The notes under the pieces: model-generated
Databases searched by the model: none
Seen by the model: only the letters and a program-made list of their open reading frames with translations
Told to the model about the DNA's origin: nothing
Assembly: GCF_905120355.1 (NCBI RefSeq)
Contig: NZ_CAJHOB010000001.1
Location: forward strand, 62,001 to 126,000
DNA: 64,000 bases
From: Azonexus hydrophilus
GTDB taxonomy: Bacteria > Pseudomonadota > Gammaproteobacteria > Burkholderiales > Rhodocyclaceae
Direction of reading: 5' to 3'
Translations under genes and position numbers: made by a program
In this document: piece after piece, positions 1 through 9,841 of the stretch
How positions within the stretch are numbered: position 1 is the stretch's first letter
Layout of the letters: every line of letters begins with the position of its first letter

Positions 1-267
1 GTCTTCATGACCACGCGCGGTGAGCATGATGATGGGCAGCAGCCGGGTGCGCTCTTCGGCCCGCAACTGCCGCGCCAGCGCCACGCCGGAACGGCCCGGC
101 AACATCCAGTCGAGCAGCACCAGGTCGGGCAAGGTGGCGCGAATGGCCGCCTCGGCCTCTTCCGCACTCTGCGCCCGCACCGGCTGAAAACCGGCGTGCT
201 TGAGGTTGATGACGATCAGTTCAAGGATGGCCGGCTCATCTTCCACGACCAGAACCACCGGAATCAC
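1..267 (-). CDS. phoB: Phosphate regulon response regulator PhoB (N-terminal part; runs off the window)
   Basis: Only the first 89 codons are in the window. They form a receiver domain with the acidic pair in VVEDE near residues 9-10, the phospho-acceptor Asp in VLLDW, and the start of the LTAR switch region. The gene starts with GTG at 265-267, overlaps the phoU stop codon, and is preceded by a GGAGG ribosome site. In the PhoB family an OmpR-type winged-helix DNA-binding domain follows; it lies outside the window. Position directly after pst-phoU is the main reason to call it PhoB rather than another OmpR-family regulator. Its expected targets include the Pho box before pstS. Confidence 0.85.
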   Translation of the reverse strand, partial: MIPVVLVVEDEPAILELIVINLKHAGFQPVRAQSAEEAEAAIRATLPDLVLLDWMLPGRSGVALARQLRAEERTRLLPIIMLTARGHED

Positions 268-977
268 TGCTCGCCTCCGTTATGTTCGTTGATCATCGGC
301 GATTTGGCGTGGCGGATGTCGCGTCCTTCGGCGATGTACACCACCAGCTCGGACACATTCTTGGCATGGTCGCCAATGCGTTCGATGGCGCGGGCAATGG
401 TCATCACCTCCAACGCCTGGGTGATGGTGCGCGGATCTTCCATCATGTGCGTGATCAGCTGCCGCAGCACCGCCTTGAACTCGATATCGACGGCATCGTC
501 AGCGCGGATCACGCTCAAGGCAAGCGGTGCATCCAGGCGGGCGAAGGCATCCAGCGCCTGCCGCGTCATGCTCAGCGCCGCTTCGGCGATATGTCGCACC
601 CCCACCGCAAAACGGCGTTGATCGACACCTTCGGCATGCAGGCGGCGCACCCCCTTGGCAATTTTCTTCGCCTCGTCGCCGGCGCGCTCCAGATCGGTCA
701 CGATCTTGGTCACGCCAAACACCAGACGCAGATCAGACGCCGTCGGCTGGCGCCGGGCAATGATCTGGGCGCAATCGTCGTCGATGGTTTTTTCCAGGGC
801 GTTGATCTTGCGGTCAGTTTCCAGAATCTGTCCAACGCCCGCCGGATCGCCGCTGGCATAGGCGTCGATCACCGCCGACACCTGATTCTCGACCAGCCCG
901 CCCATCTGCAGCACATGCGTGCGCAGGCGGCTCAGGTCTTCATCGAACTGGCTCGACACATGCAGGATTTCATTCAT
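264..977 (-). CDS. phoU: Phosphate signalling protein PhoU
   Basis: 237 residues, the usual PhoU length, all helical in character, with two related PhoU repeats. PhoU links the state of the PstSCAB transporter to the PhoR/PhoB two-component system and holds it off when phosphate is plentiful; it acts at the inner face of the membrane. An upstream in-frame start would add 26 residues overlapping pstB; I chose the ATG at 975-977 (MNEILHVSSQ) because it follows a GAGAAACGAG ribosome site and matches the family N-terminus. The gene lies 13 bp after pstB and overlaps phoB, so the whole block is probably one operon. Confidence 0.93.
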   Translation of the reverse strand: MNEILHVSSQFDEDLSRLRTHVLQMGGLVENQVSAVIDAYASGDPAGVGQILETDRKINALEKTIDDDCAQIIARRQPTASDLRLVFGVTKIVTDLERAGDEAKKIAKGVRRLHAEGVDQRRFAVGVRHIAEAALSMTRQALDAFARLDAPLALSVIRADDAVDIEFKAVLRQLITHMMEDPRTITQALEVMTIARAIERIGDHAKNVSELVVYIAEGRDIRHAKSPMINEHNGGEQ

Positions 978-990
978 CTCGTTTCTCCGC

Positions 991-1773
991 TCAGCCAACC
1001 CGGCCGGTAATATAGTCTTCAGTGCGCTTGTCCTGTGGCTTGATGAACAGCTCATCGGTCTTGCCGAATTCGATCAGTTCACCAAGATACATGTAGGCCG
1101 TGTAATCCGACACTCGTGCAGCCTGCTGCATGTTGTGAGTGACGATGGCGATGGTGAATTCGCGCTTGAGTTCATGGATCAGATCCTCGATGCGCATGGT
1201 CGAGATCGGGTCCAGCGCCGAAGTCGGCTCATCGAGCAACAGCACCTGCGGCTTCACTGCCACCCCACGGGCGATGCACAAACGTTGCTGCTGACCGCCG
1301 GACAACCCGGTGCCCGGCTTGTTCAGCTTGTCCTTGACCTCGTTCCACAGTGCCGCCTTGGTCAAGGCCCATTCGACGCGATCATCCATTTCGTTGCGCG
1401 TCAGTTTTTCGTGCATGCGCACACCGAAAGCGATGTTTTCGTAGATCGACATCGGGAACGGCGTCGGTTTCTGGAACACCATACCCACCTTGGCGCGCAA
1501 ATCGATGGTGTCGACGTTCTTGTCGAGAATGTTCTTGCCGGCAACGATCAACTCGCCTTCGGCGTACTGCCCCGGGTAGAGGTCGTACATGCGGTTGATC
1601 GTGCGCAGCAGGGTCGATTTGCCACAGCCCGAGGGGCCGATGAACGCGGTGACCTTGCCCTTGTAAATATCGAGATTGATGTTCTTGAGGGCAATCGCCT
1701 TGCCATAGTAAAAGTTGAGATTGCGGATGCTGATCTCGGGTGTCTGATTCTGGACAGCGGATTCGACAGGCAT
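991..1773 (-). CDS. pstB: Phosphate ABC transporter ATP-binding protein PstB
   Basis: 260-residue ABC ATPase that powers high-affinity phosphate import. Walker [10 protein letters not shown] is at about residues 46-54, the Q-loop in [10 protein letters not shown], the signature LSGGQQQR near 157-164, Walker [13 protein letters not shown] near 178, and the switch His in VTHNM. The [20 protein letters not shown] stretch is typical of PstB rather than other ABC ATPases. A TTG five codons upstream (1788) is possible but has no ribosome site; the ATG at 1771-1773 is preferred. It sits between pstA and phoU in the usual pst order. Confidence 0.95.
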   Translation of the reverse strand: MPVESAVQNQTPEISIRNLNFYYGKAIALKNINLDIYKGKVTAFIGPSGCGKSTLLRTINRMYDLYPGQYAEGELIVAGKNILDKNVDTIDLRAKVGMVFQKPTPFPMSIYENIAFGVRMHEKLTRNEMDDRVEWALTKAALWNEVKDKLNKPGTGLSGGQQQRLCIARGVAVKPQVLLLDEPTSALDPISTMRIEDLIHELKREFTIAIVTHNMQQAARVSDYTAYMYLGELIEFGKTDELFIKPQDKRTEDYITGRVG

Positions 1774-1806
1774 TGTGTTGGATTCCAATTAGAGTTGATC
1801 TGCAGC

Positions 1807-2649
1807 TCAGTGGTTGGCCGATTGCTGGCGGAAGACGACGCGCGCCAGGATGTTGAGGAAGAGCACCCCCATCGTGATGATGAAGACGCCGGCCCAGGCA
1901 AGTTGCTGCCAGTCCGCGAAGGGGCTCATTGCATATTTGAAGATGGTCACCGGCAGGTTGGCCATGGGCTCGGACAGGTCGGTGCTCCAGAACTGGTTGG
2001 ACAGCGCAGTAAACAACAGCGGCGCAGTTTCGCCGGAAATACGGGCCAGCGCCAGCAGGATGCCGGTAATCACCCCCGTCTTGGCCGAGCGCAGGGTGAC
2101 CATGATGATCACTTTCCACTTCGGCGCGCCCAGGGCAAATGCGGCTTCGCGCAAGGTATTCGGCACCAGTACCAGCATGTCCTCGGTCGTGCGCACCACC
2201 ACCGGAATCACCAGCAACGCCAGCGCGACGGCGCCGGACAAACCAGAAAACTTGCCGACCTGAGACACATAGATGGCATACACGAACAGACCGATCACGA
2301 TCGACGGCGCCGACAGCAGGATGTCATTGACAAAGCGGGTCACCCGGCCGAGCAGCGTGCGGCGCCCATATTCGGCGAGATAAATGCCGGCCAGGATCGC
2401 CACCGGCGTAGCGATCAGCATTGCCAGTCCGACCATGATGACGCTACCGAAGATCGCATTGCGCAGGCCGCCGACATTACCCGGCGCCGGCGTGTCATGC
2501 ACCAGCAGATCGAAGGAGAGCGCGCCGATACCCTGCTCGAAGACCATCCAGAGAATCCAGATCAGCCAGAACAGGCCAAAGGCCATGGCCGCCAGCGACA
2601 GGCCAAGCGCGACGACATTGGTCAATTTGCGGCGAAGTTTCAAATTCAT
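1807..2649 (-). CDS. pstA: Phosphate ABC transporter permease PstA
   Basis: 280-residue inner-membrane permease with about six hydrophobic segments. It includes the ABC permease coupling-loop region around [25 protein letters not shown] (EAA motif). PstA and PstC form the channel fed by periplasmic PstS. The start at 2649 (MNLKLRRKL) is chosen over an ATG at 2679 because AAGGAG lies about 8 bases upstream and the longer form would overlap pstC by 20 bp. It is followed by pstB after about 33 bp. Confidence 0.93.
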   Translation of the reverse strand: MNLKLRRKLTNVVALGLSLAAMAFGLFWLIWILWMVFEQGIGALSFDLLVHDTPAPGNVGGLRNAIFGSVIMVGLAMLIATPVAILAGIYLAEYGRRTLLGRVTRFVNDILLSAPSIVIGLFVYAIYVSQVGKFSGLSGAVALALLVIPVVVRTTEDMLVLVPNTLREAAFALGAPKWKVIIMVTLRSAKTGVITGILLALARISGETAPLLFTALSNQFWSTDLSEPMANLPVTIFKYAMSPFADWQQLAWAGVFIITMGVLFLNILARVVFRQQSANH

Positions 2650-2659
2650 GGCCGGCTCC

Positions 2660-3613
2660 TTAGTGCGCACTGCCGCCATTTTGCTTTTCCATCGACAGAA
2701 GAAGCAGCTTGGACAGGGACAGCACGACGAAAGTAATGAAGAACAGGATCAGGCCAAGTTCGACCAGGGCTGCCGTATACAAGCCCGGGCTCGCCTCGGC
2801 GAATTCGTTGGCCAGCGCCGAGGTGATGCTGTTACCCGGCATAAACAAGGAAAAATTGCCGAGCAGGCTGGCGTTGCCGATGACAAAGGTGACCGCCATC
2901 GTCTCGCCCAGCGCCCGCCCCAGGCCAAGCATGACGCCACCAATCACCCCCACCCGCGTGTAGGGCAGCACCACCTTGCTGACCGTTTCCCAGGTCGTTC
3001 CCCCCAGGCCGTAACAGGATTCCTTGAGCATCGGTGGCACCAGCTCGAACACATCGCGCATGACCGAGGCGATGAAGGGAATGATCATGATGGCCAGGAT
3101 GATGCCGGCGGCCAGAATACCAATGCCGAGCGAGGGTCCGGAAAACAGACTGCCGACCACCGGCAGTTTGCCCAGGGTCTTGGCAATGAGCGGCTGCACG
3201 TGCTGGCCAAAGAACGGCGCAAATACGAGCAAGCCCCAGATGCCATAGACGATACTGGGAATCCCCGCTAGCAGCTCGATGGCAATACCGAGAGGACGGC
3301 GCAGCCAGGTGGGCGCCATCTCGGTCAAGAACAGGGCAATGCCGAAGCTGATCGGCAGCGCGATCGCCAGGGCAATGAGTGAAGTCACGATGGTGCCGTA
3401 AATCGGCACCAGGGCACCAAAATCTTCTGCCGGTGGATTCCAGGCGGAACTGGTGAGAAAACCGAGGCCGAATTTCTCGATTGACGGCCAGGCACTCCAG
3501 GTCAGCGAAATCACGATCCCGCCCAGCAGGGACAGGGTGATGAAAGCGACGGTGCGCGTCAGGTTGAAAAACAGCAGGTCGGCCAATTTACCCTTGGCTT
3601 GCATATGACTCAT
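2660..3613 (-). CDS. pstC: Phosphate ABC transporter permease PstC
   Basis: 317-residue inner-membrane permease, partner of PstA. The first hydrophobic helix is near residues 20-40, followed by a periplasmic loop typical of PstC ([23 protein letters not shown]) and then the permease core. The EAA coupling loop is recognisable in [23 protein letters not shown]. Ten bases separate its stop from the pstA start, so the two are co-translated. The 130 bp between pstS and pstC hold no gene I can support. Confidence 0.93.
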   Translation of the reverse strand: MSHMQAKGKLADLLFFNLTRTVAFITLSLLGGIVISLTWSAWPSIEKFGLGFLTSSAWNPPAEDFGALVPIYGTIVTSLIALAIALPISFGIALFLTEMAPTWLRRPLGIAIELLAGIPSIVYGIWGLLVFAPFFGQHVQPLIAKTLGKLPVVGSLFSGPSLGIGILAAGIILAIMIIPFIASVMRDVFELVPPMLKESCYGLGGTTWETVSKVVLPYTRVGVIGGVMLGLGRALGETMAVTFVIGNASLLGNFSLFMPGNSITSALANEFAEASPGLYTAALVELGLILFFITFVVLSLSKLLLLSMEKQNGGSAH

Positions 3614-3743
3614 GACGGTTATCCGTTTCGATTGACGTAGTGCAGCACTTCATGTGGCAACGCAATGCGGCATTTTGCACGTAACAAAAGCGCGCGCCCC
3701 CAGTCTGTGCCACCGGAAGCGCCCGCTCCATGTCCAGTGCCGC

Positions 3744-4778
3744 TTATTTGACAGCCTTGCCGGAAGCGTCCTTGATGTTGCTCCAGGAAGCCGTCACCTG
3801 TTTCACCAGGCTCTCCGGCAGCGGCACGTAATCCAGCTCGGACGCCAGCTTGCTGCCGTTCTTGTAAGACCATTCGAAGAATTTCAGCACTTCAGCCGCC
3901 TGCGCCGGCTTGGCCTGCACCTTGTGCATCAGGATGAAGGTGGCACCGCTGATCGGCCAGGAAGCCTTGCCCGCCTGTGCCGTCAGGATTTCGCCGAAAG
4001 CCGACTTGCTCCAGTCGGTCCCCGCAGCCGCCGCCTTGAAACTCTCATCGTCAGGACGAACGAACTCACCCGCCGGATTCTTCAGCCAGGCCCAGGCCAG
4101 ATTATTCTGTTTGGCATAGGCATATTCGACATAGCCGATCGAGTTCGGAATGCGTTGCAGGAAGGCAGCAACCCCTTCGTTACCCTTGCCGCCCATGCCG
4201 GTCGGCCACTGCACTGCGGTGCCCTCGCCCACCTTGCTCTTCCACTCGCCACTGACCTTGGACAGGTAATTGGTGAAAATGAACGTAGTCCCGGAACCGT
4301 CAGCACGGCGCACCACGGCGATATCATCGCCCGGCAGCTTGGCATTCGGGTTCAGTTCAGCAATGGCCTTGTCGTTCCACTTGGTGATCTTGCCGAGGTA
4401 GATGTCGGCAATGATTTCGCCAGTCAGGCGCAAATCACCCGCCTTGATCCCGGTCACGTTGATCACCGGCACCACGCCGCCGATCACCGTCGGAAACTGC
4501 ACCAGCCCGTCCTTATCCAGCACTTCCTGCTTGAGCGGCATGTCGGATGCACCGAAATCAACCGTCTTGGCGTTGATCTGCTTGATCCCGCCGCCAGAAC
4601 CGATCGACTGATAATTCACCTTGTTGCCAGTAGCCTTCTGATAGGCATCCGCCCATTTTGCATACACCGGCGCCGGGAACGAAGCCCCTGCACCGGTCAT
4701 ATCGGCGGCCTGAACAGTCGCCCCAAACCCCAGCGTCACAGCCAGAAAAGTAGTGCGGAAAATACGCGTTTGCAGCAT
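3744..4778 (-). CDS. pstS: Phosphate-binding periplasmic protein PstS
   Basis: 344 residues with a Sec signal peptide ([20 protein letters not shown], cleavage probably after VQA). The mature protein begins [20 protein letters not shown], a PstS hallmark. Phosphate-contact motifs are visible: GAGASFP, the SGGG loop ([10 protein letters not shown]), DFGASD and RADGSGTT. It captures phosphate in the periplasm and hands it to PstCA. The ATG follows AAGGAGCAGAG. It is the first gene of the pst operon, and its upstream region carries a Pho box. Confidence 0.95.
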   Translation of the reverse strand: MLQTRIFRTTFLAVTLGFGATVQAADMTGAGASFPAPVYAKWADAYQKATGNKVNYQSIGSGGGIKQINAKTVDFGASDMPLKQEVLDKDGLVQFPTVIGGVVPVINVTGIKAGDLRLTGEIIADIYLGKITKWNDKAIAELNPNAKLPGDDIAVVRRADGSGTTFIFTNYLSKVSGEWKSKVGEGTAVQWPTGMGGKGNEGVAAFLQRIPNSIGYVEYAYAKQNNLAWAWLKNPAGEFVRPDDESFKAAAAGTDWSKSAFGEILTAQAGKASWPISGATFILMHKVQAKPAQAAEVLKFFEWSYKNGSKLASELDYVPLPESLVKQVTASWSNIKDASGKAVK

Positions 4779-4826
4779 CTCTGCTCCTTGGTCGTTGAAT
4801 GAACAGGCGCAACTTTAGGGCGGCTT

Positions 4827-4845
4827 TGTTACAGGCAGATGACAC
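4827..4845 (-). promoter_or_regulatory. Pho box upstream of pstS
   Basis: Read on the minus strand the site is GTGTCATCTGCCTGTAACA. It carries two direct 7-bp half-sites (TGTCAT and CTGTAAC) spaced as in the PhoB consensus CTGTCATAWAWCTGTMAY. The AT-rich centre of the consensus is not conserved. It lies about 50 bp before the pstS start codon, the right place for PhoB activation from a -35-like position. Confidence 0.65.
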
Positions 4846-4865
4846 GGCAGGAGCTACTGCGCTCT

Positions 4866-5696
4866 TTATTTCTCCAGCGCCAGACTGCGGCGCAAGGCGA
4901 CCAGATAATCAAGACCGGCAATCGCCCGGCTGCCGTACCAGGAGACCATTTCCCCATCGATCATGTGCGCCGGCTTCGCCGCCAGCGCGCTGACTTCGGC
5001 CAGATCATCCGGCTTGAAATGGTATGGCTCGGTCGACAAAAACACCCGCGCCACTGACGCCATCTCCGCCCAGGAAAACACTGGATAGCGCAATTCGCTC
5101 GCCGCCGGAGCAGTCTGCCAGCCCACCGCCGCCAGCATCGCTGAAATATAGGTCGAGCGCGCCACTGTCATCCACGGCTCACGCCAGATCAGGTAGGCCA
5201 CCGCCTCATCGTCCAGGCTGCGCCGCAACTCCGCCGCGCGTAACAAAGCAGCCTCCAGACTGGCGCACAGCTCCGCTGCCAGCGCCTCACGCCCGAACAC
5301 CCCACCCAGCAGGCGAAACAGCGTCAGGTTATCGGCCGGCGTACACGGGTGCGTCACGATCACATGCGGCACGAAACGCGCCAGCTCCGCCACCGTCTCC
5401 CGCGTATTCTCGTCAACGTTCACCAGCAAATGTGTCGGCGCCAGCGCGCGCACCACCTCCAGCCGGACATCCTTGGTCCCCCCCACCTTCGGAATATCCC
5501 GCAAAACCTCACGCGGATGCACACAAAACCCGGTACGCCCCACCAACTGCGCACGTAAGCCAAGATCGCAAACCAGCTCGGTCAACGAAGGCACCAACGA
5601 CACAATACGCGCGCCCTCCCCCGCCGGAGCATGCACCTGGCCGCTGGCGTCGATCAAAGCAGAGGGGTCGGAGGGATGGGGGGAAGATGAATTCAT
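4866..5696 (-). CDS. Helical-backbone metal/cobalamin-binding protein (BtuF/TroA-like fold)
   Basis: 276 residues of the class III periplasmic-binding fold: IVSLVPSLTELVCDLG at about residues 30-45, VGRTGFCVHP, then VGGTKDVRLEVVRALAPTHLLVNVDENT, as in BtuF/FecB-type receptors. Family members bind cobalamin or iron chelates for ABC import. No signal peptide is visible at the chosen ATG (MNSSSPHPSDPS), and no permease or ATPase is adjacent. A periplasmic role is therefore not shown, and the ligand is unknown. It is the last ordinary gene before the CRISPR array. Confidence 0.7.
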   Translation of the reverse strand: MNSSSPHPSDPSALIDASGQVHAPAGEGARIVSLVPSLTELVCDLGLRAQLVGRTGFCVHPREVLRDIPKVGGTKDVRLEVVRALAPTHLLVNVDENTRETVAELARFVPHVIVTHPCTPADNLTLFRLLGGVFGREALAAELCASLEAALLRAAELRRSLDDEAVAYLIWREPWMTVARSTYISAMLAAVGWQTAPAASELRYPVFSWAEMASVARVFLSTEPYHFKPDDLAEVSALAAKPAHMIDGEMVSWYGSRAIAGLDYLVALRRSLALEK

Positions 5697-5788
5697 GGGG
5701 GGGATGGTAGCAAATGGGCAAAATCACTACGAAACAGGCACCACGATACGATAGACCTCACTGCCCTTCCTGTGTCGAAGTTTGAGAT

Positions 5789-8339
5789 TTTTCAATCTAC
5801 GCCTCCCGTTGCCGGGAGGCGAAGCCAGTGTCCGAGAAAGTGCAAGTTCTTCTGTGCTCGTTTCAATCCACGCCTCCCGTTGCCGGGAGGCGAAGCCATC
5901 GGAGTCCCGCCGTGCTGCGCGGGTGGGGATGTTTCAATCCACGCCTCCCGTTGCCGGGAGGCGAAGCTCACCTGCCCAGGCAGCGCCATTAACACAAAGC
6001 GGGTTTCAATCCACGCCTCCCGTTGCCGGGAGGCGAAGCCTGGCGTAAGCCACGCCCCATGGTGTGAGGGGTAGTTTCAATCCACGCCTCCCGTTGCCGG
6101 GAGGCGAAGCAGAATACGACCGCGCGGGATGTGATACTCGTTTTGTTTCAATCCACGCCTCCCGTTGCCGGGAGGCGAAGCGGAGTTGTCCTGTACCTTG
6201 CGGACGCAGCCGACAGGTTTCAATCCACGCCTCCCGTTGCCGGGAGGCGAAGCCAGGTTATGCGCCTAGCCAAGCAGACCTGGGGCTCTTGTTTCAATCC
6301 ACGCCTCCCGTTGCCGGGAGGCGAAGCCTACGCCCGTGATCCGGCGACTGATCCGCTTGCGAAGTTTCAATCCACGCCTCCCGTTGCCGGGAGGCGAAGC
6401 ACGTCCACCGAGTAGTTGATGGCCCGGGCCGCAGGGTTTCAATCCACGCCTCCCGTTGCCGGGAGGCGAAGCCTGATAGACAAAGAGATTACCCGGAGAA
6501 ACAAATGTTTCAATCCACGCCTCCCGTTGCCGGGAGGCGAAGCCCCGCCGGACAAGCCACGCAGGCGGGCGAACAGTGGTTTCAATCCACGCCTCCCGTT
6601 GCCGGGAGGCGAAGCGGTAGAACATCGCCTGTTCCTCGAACTCAGAAAGAGTTTCAATCCACGCCTCCCGTTGCCGGGAGGCGAAGCGCCGAATCCGCCA
6701 GCCTGGCTGACAGTCAAGCCGTTTCAATCCACGCCTCCCGTTGCCGGGAGGCGAAGCCCTCGCCGTCTTCTCGTTTCAGTGGAACCTCAACGCGTTTCAA
6801 TCCACGCCTCCCGTTGCCGGGAGGCGAAGCATTTTTGTCCGACCGTTGCTGTGTAAGGGAGTAGCGTTTCAATCCACGCCTCCCGTTGCCGGGAGGCGAA
6901 GCCCTGGAACAACAGGTAAACAACGGACGTGATACCGATGTTTCAATCCACGCCTCCCGTTGCCGGGAGGCGAAGCGACAGACGCGCTCGCCGATAGTGT
7001 CGGTGGCCTTGTTTCAATCCACGCCTCCCGTTGCCGGGAGGCGAAGCCGTGGTCACGTCGGCAGGCACCGCCGCCATAGCCGTTTCAATCCACGCCTCCC
7101 GTTGCCGGGAGGCGAAGCGCAACGACGGAAACGCAGGCGTGGTGGTGGGGAAGTTTCAATCCACGCCTCCCGTTGCCGGGAGGCGAAGCCCGGCAATTGT
7201 TCCGGCAACAGAAGCCAGACCGGTTTCAATCCACGCCTCCCGTTGCCGGGAGGCGAAGCCTGCCCGTGGCGTTTGTCTGTGATTTCCATTACCTGTTTCA
7301 ATCCACGCCTCCCGTTGCCGGGAGGCGAAGCTGTGCAATAAAACGGCAAGCGGCTTCTGGTGAATCTGTTTCAATCCACGCCTCCCGTTGCCGGGAGGCG
7401 AAGCCTCATGAGCAAGTGCCGCCGGTTGCGGAATGGACCGTTTCAATCCACGCCTCCCGTTGCCGGGAGGCGAAGCCCGAAATCCAGCCGATCTTACTGG
7501 TCCGCAGGTGGAAGTTTCAATCCACGCCTCCCGTTGCCGGGAGGCGAAGCCCCGAAGCTCTGGCGGGCGACCTCATCATCAGCCAGTTTCAATCCACGCC
7601 TCCCGTTGCCGGGAGGCGAAGCGTGGCGGGTCTCGCGCATTGCGGAATTCCTGGGTGTTTCAATCCACGCCTCCCGTTGCCGGGAGGCGAAGCGATTTGA
7701 GCATGTGGGCAAAATTTGTGCCGAAGCTGGTTTCAATCCACGCCTCCCGTTGCCGGGAGGCGAAGCGGTGCGCTTTGCGCTGCAATGCTTCGCGTAGGCC
7801 AGGTTTCAATCCACGCCTCCCGTTGCCGGGAGGCGAAGCCGCGGTTTTATGGAGATCTACTGATGGACGAACAGTTTCAATCCACGCCTCCCGTTGCCGG
7901 GAGGCGAAGCCTCCGGCTGGCATTGGGTCAAACGCGGGCGGATTGTTTCAATCCACGCCTCCCGTTGCCGGGAGGCGAAGCATGGCCCGCAAGCCGGCGG
8001 AACGTGCGACCCTGTTGTTTCAATCCACGCCTCCCGTTGCCGGGAGGCGAAGCTTGGCGAATGACTCCAAGCAGGTGAACGAGGTAATGTTTCAATCCAC
8101 GCCTCCCGTTGCCGGGAGGCGAAGCCCGGCGCCCCTGACAGCCCCGCCCCCAGCGCAACGTTTCAATCCACGCCTCCCGTTGCCGGGAGGCGAAGCCCCT
8201 CGTTGGGGTTTTTGGATTGTTGGCAAAACCGGTTTCAATCCACGCCTCCCGTTGCCGGGAGGCGAAGCTTAGTCAACGTTTCCATTAGTCATCCTTGATG
8301 CCGTTTCAATCCACGCCTCCCGTTGCCGGGAGGCGAAGC
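5789..8339 (-). CRISPR. Type I-C CRISPR array, 36 repeats of 37 bp and 35 spacers
   Basis: By hand count there are 36 repeats. On the plus strand each starts GTTTCAATCCACGCCTCCCG and ends GGGAGGCGAAGC. Read on the minus strand the repeat ends GGCGTGGATTGAAAC, the standard type I-C 3' end, so the array is transcribed on the minus strand like the cas genes. Inside each repeat CGCCTCCCG pairs with CGGGAGGCG around a GCAA loop. Spacers are 33-37 bp, mostly 34-35. The repeat at 5789-5825 has two changes (first base G to T, tenth base C to T on the plus strand), marking the old, leader-distal end; I saw no changes in the other 35. The leader end therefore faces cas2. Long reading frames through the array are artefacts of repeat periodicity. 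Confidence 0.98.
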
Positions 8340-8521
8340 TCATCTCCTGCAACTACAGGAGATCAAAGAACAATTCGGCCGCATTGCGCGAACCTCGTCC
8401 TTTTTGAGCAGCCGGCATCTTACGTGAAGCTCGCGCCGGGATGGAAGCTCCGACAAATCAGTGCCTTGTCGCCCGCGCGAACCTACCGGGAAAAAGTTGT
8501 GCACTCGGGGTTCGCGCGCCA
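8340..8521 (-). promoter_or_regulatory. CRISPR leader between cas2 and the first repeat
   Basis: 182 bp without a plausible gene, between the newest repeat and the cas2 stop. It contains an 8-bp inverted repeat next to the first repeat (ATCTCCTG 8342-8349, CAGGAGAT 8356-8363). Nearer to cas2, CGCGCGAACC (8474-8483) is inverted as GGTTCGCGCG (8509-8518). A further direct copy of GCGCGAACC is at 8386-8394. Leaders carry the array promoter and the sequences that guide Cas1-Cas2 integration; these repeated elements are candidates for such sites. I could not identify a convincing -35/-10 pair by eye. Confidence 0.75.
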
Positions 8522-8812
8522 TCACAGCACCAGGGGCGCGTCGAAGTCGGTGGCGCGGAAGCAGCCATGTTCCTTGACCTCGTAGCCGCGCAATTCGGCA
8601 ATGCGATAGAAGCGCAGGTTGTCTTCCTTGGGGTCGATTTCGGCGATCAGGTCGCGTTCAAGCGCTTCAAACTGCGCTCGGTCGACCTGGCATTCAAAGA
8701 CCGATTTTTGCACCCGCTGGCCGATGCCTTCGCACAGCTTGGCGACACGGCGCAGGCGGCGTCGGCCTTCTCGGGTTTCGGTATTGACGTCGTAGCAGAC
8801 GATGACCAGCAT
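8522..8812 (-). CDS. cas2: CRISPR adaptation endoribonuclease-fold protein Cas2
   Basis: 96 residues with the ferredoxin-like Cas2 pattern: [11 protein letters not shown] at the N-terminus with the conserved Asp at position 8, then a basic helix ([25 protein letters not shown]), as in the type I-C Cas2 group. Cas2 forms the central dimer of the Cas1-Cas2 integrase that inserts new spacers at the leader end. Its start overlaps the cas1 stop by one base, so the two are translationally coupled. It is the last cas gene, and the array leader follows directly. Confidence 0.95.
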   Translation of the reverse strand: MLVIVCYDVNTETREGRRRLRRVAKLCEGIGQRVQKSVFECQVDRAQFEALERDLIAEIDPKEDNLRFYRIAELRGYEVKEHGCFRATDFDAPLVL

Positions 8813-9840
8813 CAGCGCACCAGGTAGGGAAGATATTCATCGGTGTCGCCGCGCAGGGTGCGTGCCAACAGACGGGCCTGAACGTGCGGCAGCAGGCCGA
8901 AGGGCAAGCTCTCGGCCAACAGCGGATGCGAGGTCGGCTCCTGCTTGCGCTCCTGATAGGCCACCAGCACAGCTTTCCGGGCATCGCCTTCGAGCAGGAC
9001 GGCGCCGCCTTCGCGCTCGACGAAGTCGTCGGCGTCGAGTTGGCCGCGATTGATCAGCGACAGCGCCAGACGGTCGGCGAAGAAGCGAAACTCCTCCACC
9101 AGGTCGAGCGCCAGCGCCGCCCGCCCCGGCCGCAGGGCATGCAGAAAGCCGACTTGCGGGTCGAGCCCGGCGGCTTCGATGGCCGAGCGGCAATCGTTCA
9201 TCAGCAGCGAGTAGAGGAAGGAAAGCAGCGCATTGACGCGGTCGCGCGGCGGTCGTCGGCTGCGCCCATCCATACGAAAGGCGTCACGAGCGCTTGGGCG
9301 GACAAGATGATTGAGCGCGGCGAAATATTGCCGCGCCGCTTCTCCCTCTACGCCGCGCAGGGTATCAAGATCGCCCGCCGTCGGCAGGGCGCGCAAGGCA
9401 GCGGCAAGATCGTCGGCACCGCGCGCCAGGATGGCAGCGTCTTCTTCAAGCTTGCTCTCGCGCGCGCCGCGCAGCAGCACCTGGCGGCAGTTGCGCACCT
9501 TGCCGGCGATGCAGTTGCGCGCCAGCCGGACGGCAAGCGCGGTATCGTCCGCCGCCCGGTGCTGCGCCTGCCGGAGCAGCACATTGCCCGACACCGCGCC
9601 TTCCAGCCGCGCCTTGAAGCGCCCGTTGGCATCGAGCAAAACCAGCGCCACGCCCTCTTCCGCCAGGCGGTGCATCAGCGGCAGCGACACCGTGACGTGG
9701 CCGAAACAGACCACGGCGCCAAGGTGGTGCAAGGGCACCCGTAAGCGGGTTTCACGTTCGATGTCCAGCCGCACAGTGTTGTTGTCGAGGTGGACGTAGC
9801 TTTCCGGCGTCGTCACATACAAGGTGTTGAGCAACTGCAT
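8812..9840 (-). CDS. cas1: CRISPR integrase Cas1 (type I-C)
   Basis: 342 residues, the usual length for type I-C. The metal-binding catalytic residues are visible as Glu165 ([11 protein letters not shown]), His234 ([10 protein letters not shown]) and Asp246 ([10 protein letters not shown]). Cas1 is the transesterase that integrates prespacers. The start [10 protein letters not shown] at 9838-9840 is chosen because it matches the family N-terminus and lies just after the cas4 stop at 9842. An open frame extends upstream through cas4 and was trimmed. All key residues are present, so adaptation may be functional. Confidence 0.96.
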   Translation of the reverse strand: MQLLNTLYVTTPESYVHLDNNTVRLDIERETRLRVPLHHLGAVVCFGHVTVSLPLMHRLAEEGVALVLLDANGRFKARLEGAVSGNVLLRQAQHRAADDTALAVRLARNCIAGKVRNCRQVLLRGARESKLEEDAAILARGADDLAAALRALPTAGDLDTLRGVEGEAARQYFAALNHLVRPSARDAFRMDGRSRRPPRDRVNALLSFLYSLLMNDCRSAIEAAGLDPQVGFLHALRPGRAALALDLVEEFRFFADRLALSLINRGQLDADDFVEREGGAVLLEGDARKAVLVAYQERKQEPTSHPLLAESLPFGLLPHVQARLLARTLRGDTDEYLPYLVR

Positions 9841-9841
9841 G

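Noticed and set aside
919-2736. A 605-codon plus-strand frame across pstB and pstA
   Set aside because: Antisense shadow of well-supported pst genes; composition is His/Gln/Asp-rich, as such shadows are.
3614-3743. Possible small gene or RNA in the pstS-pstC gap
   Set aside because: No clear hairpin with T-tract, no ribosome site with a credible frame; I see nothing supportable.
5772-8272. Many overlapping reading frames through the array encoding repeated peptides such as FQSTPPVAGRRS and FNPRLPLPGGEA
   Set aside because: They are translations of the 37-bp repeat in different frames, with no ribosome sites and no conserved protein; they should not be annotated as genes.
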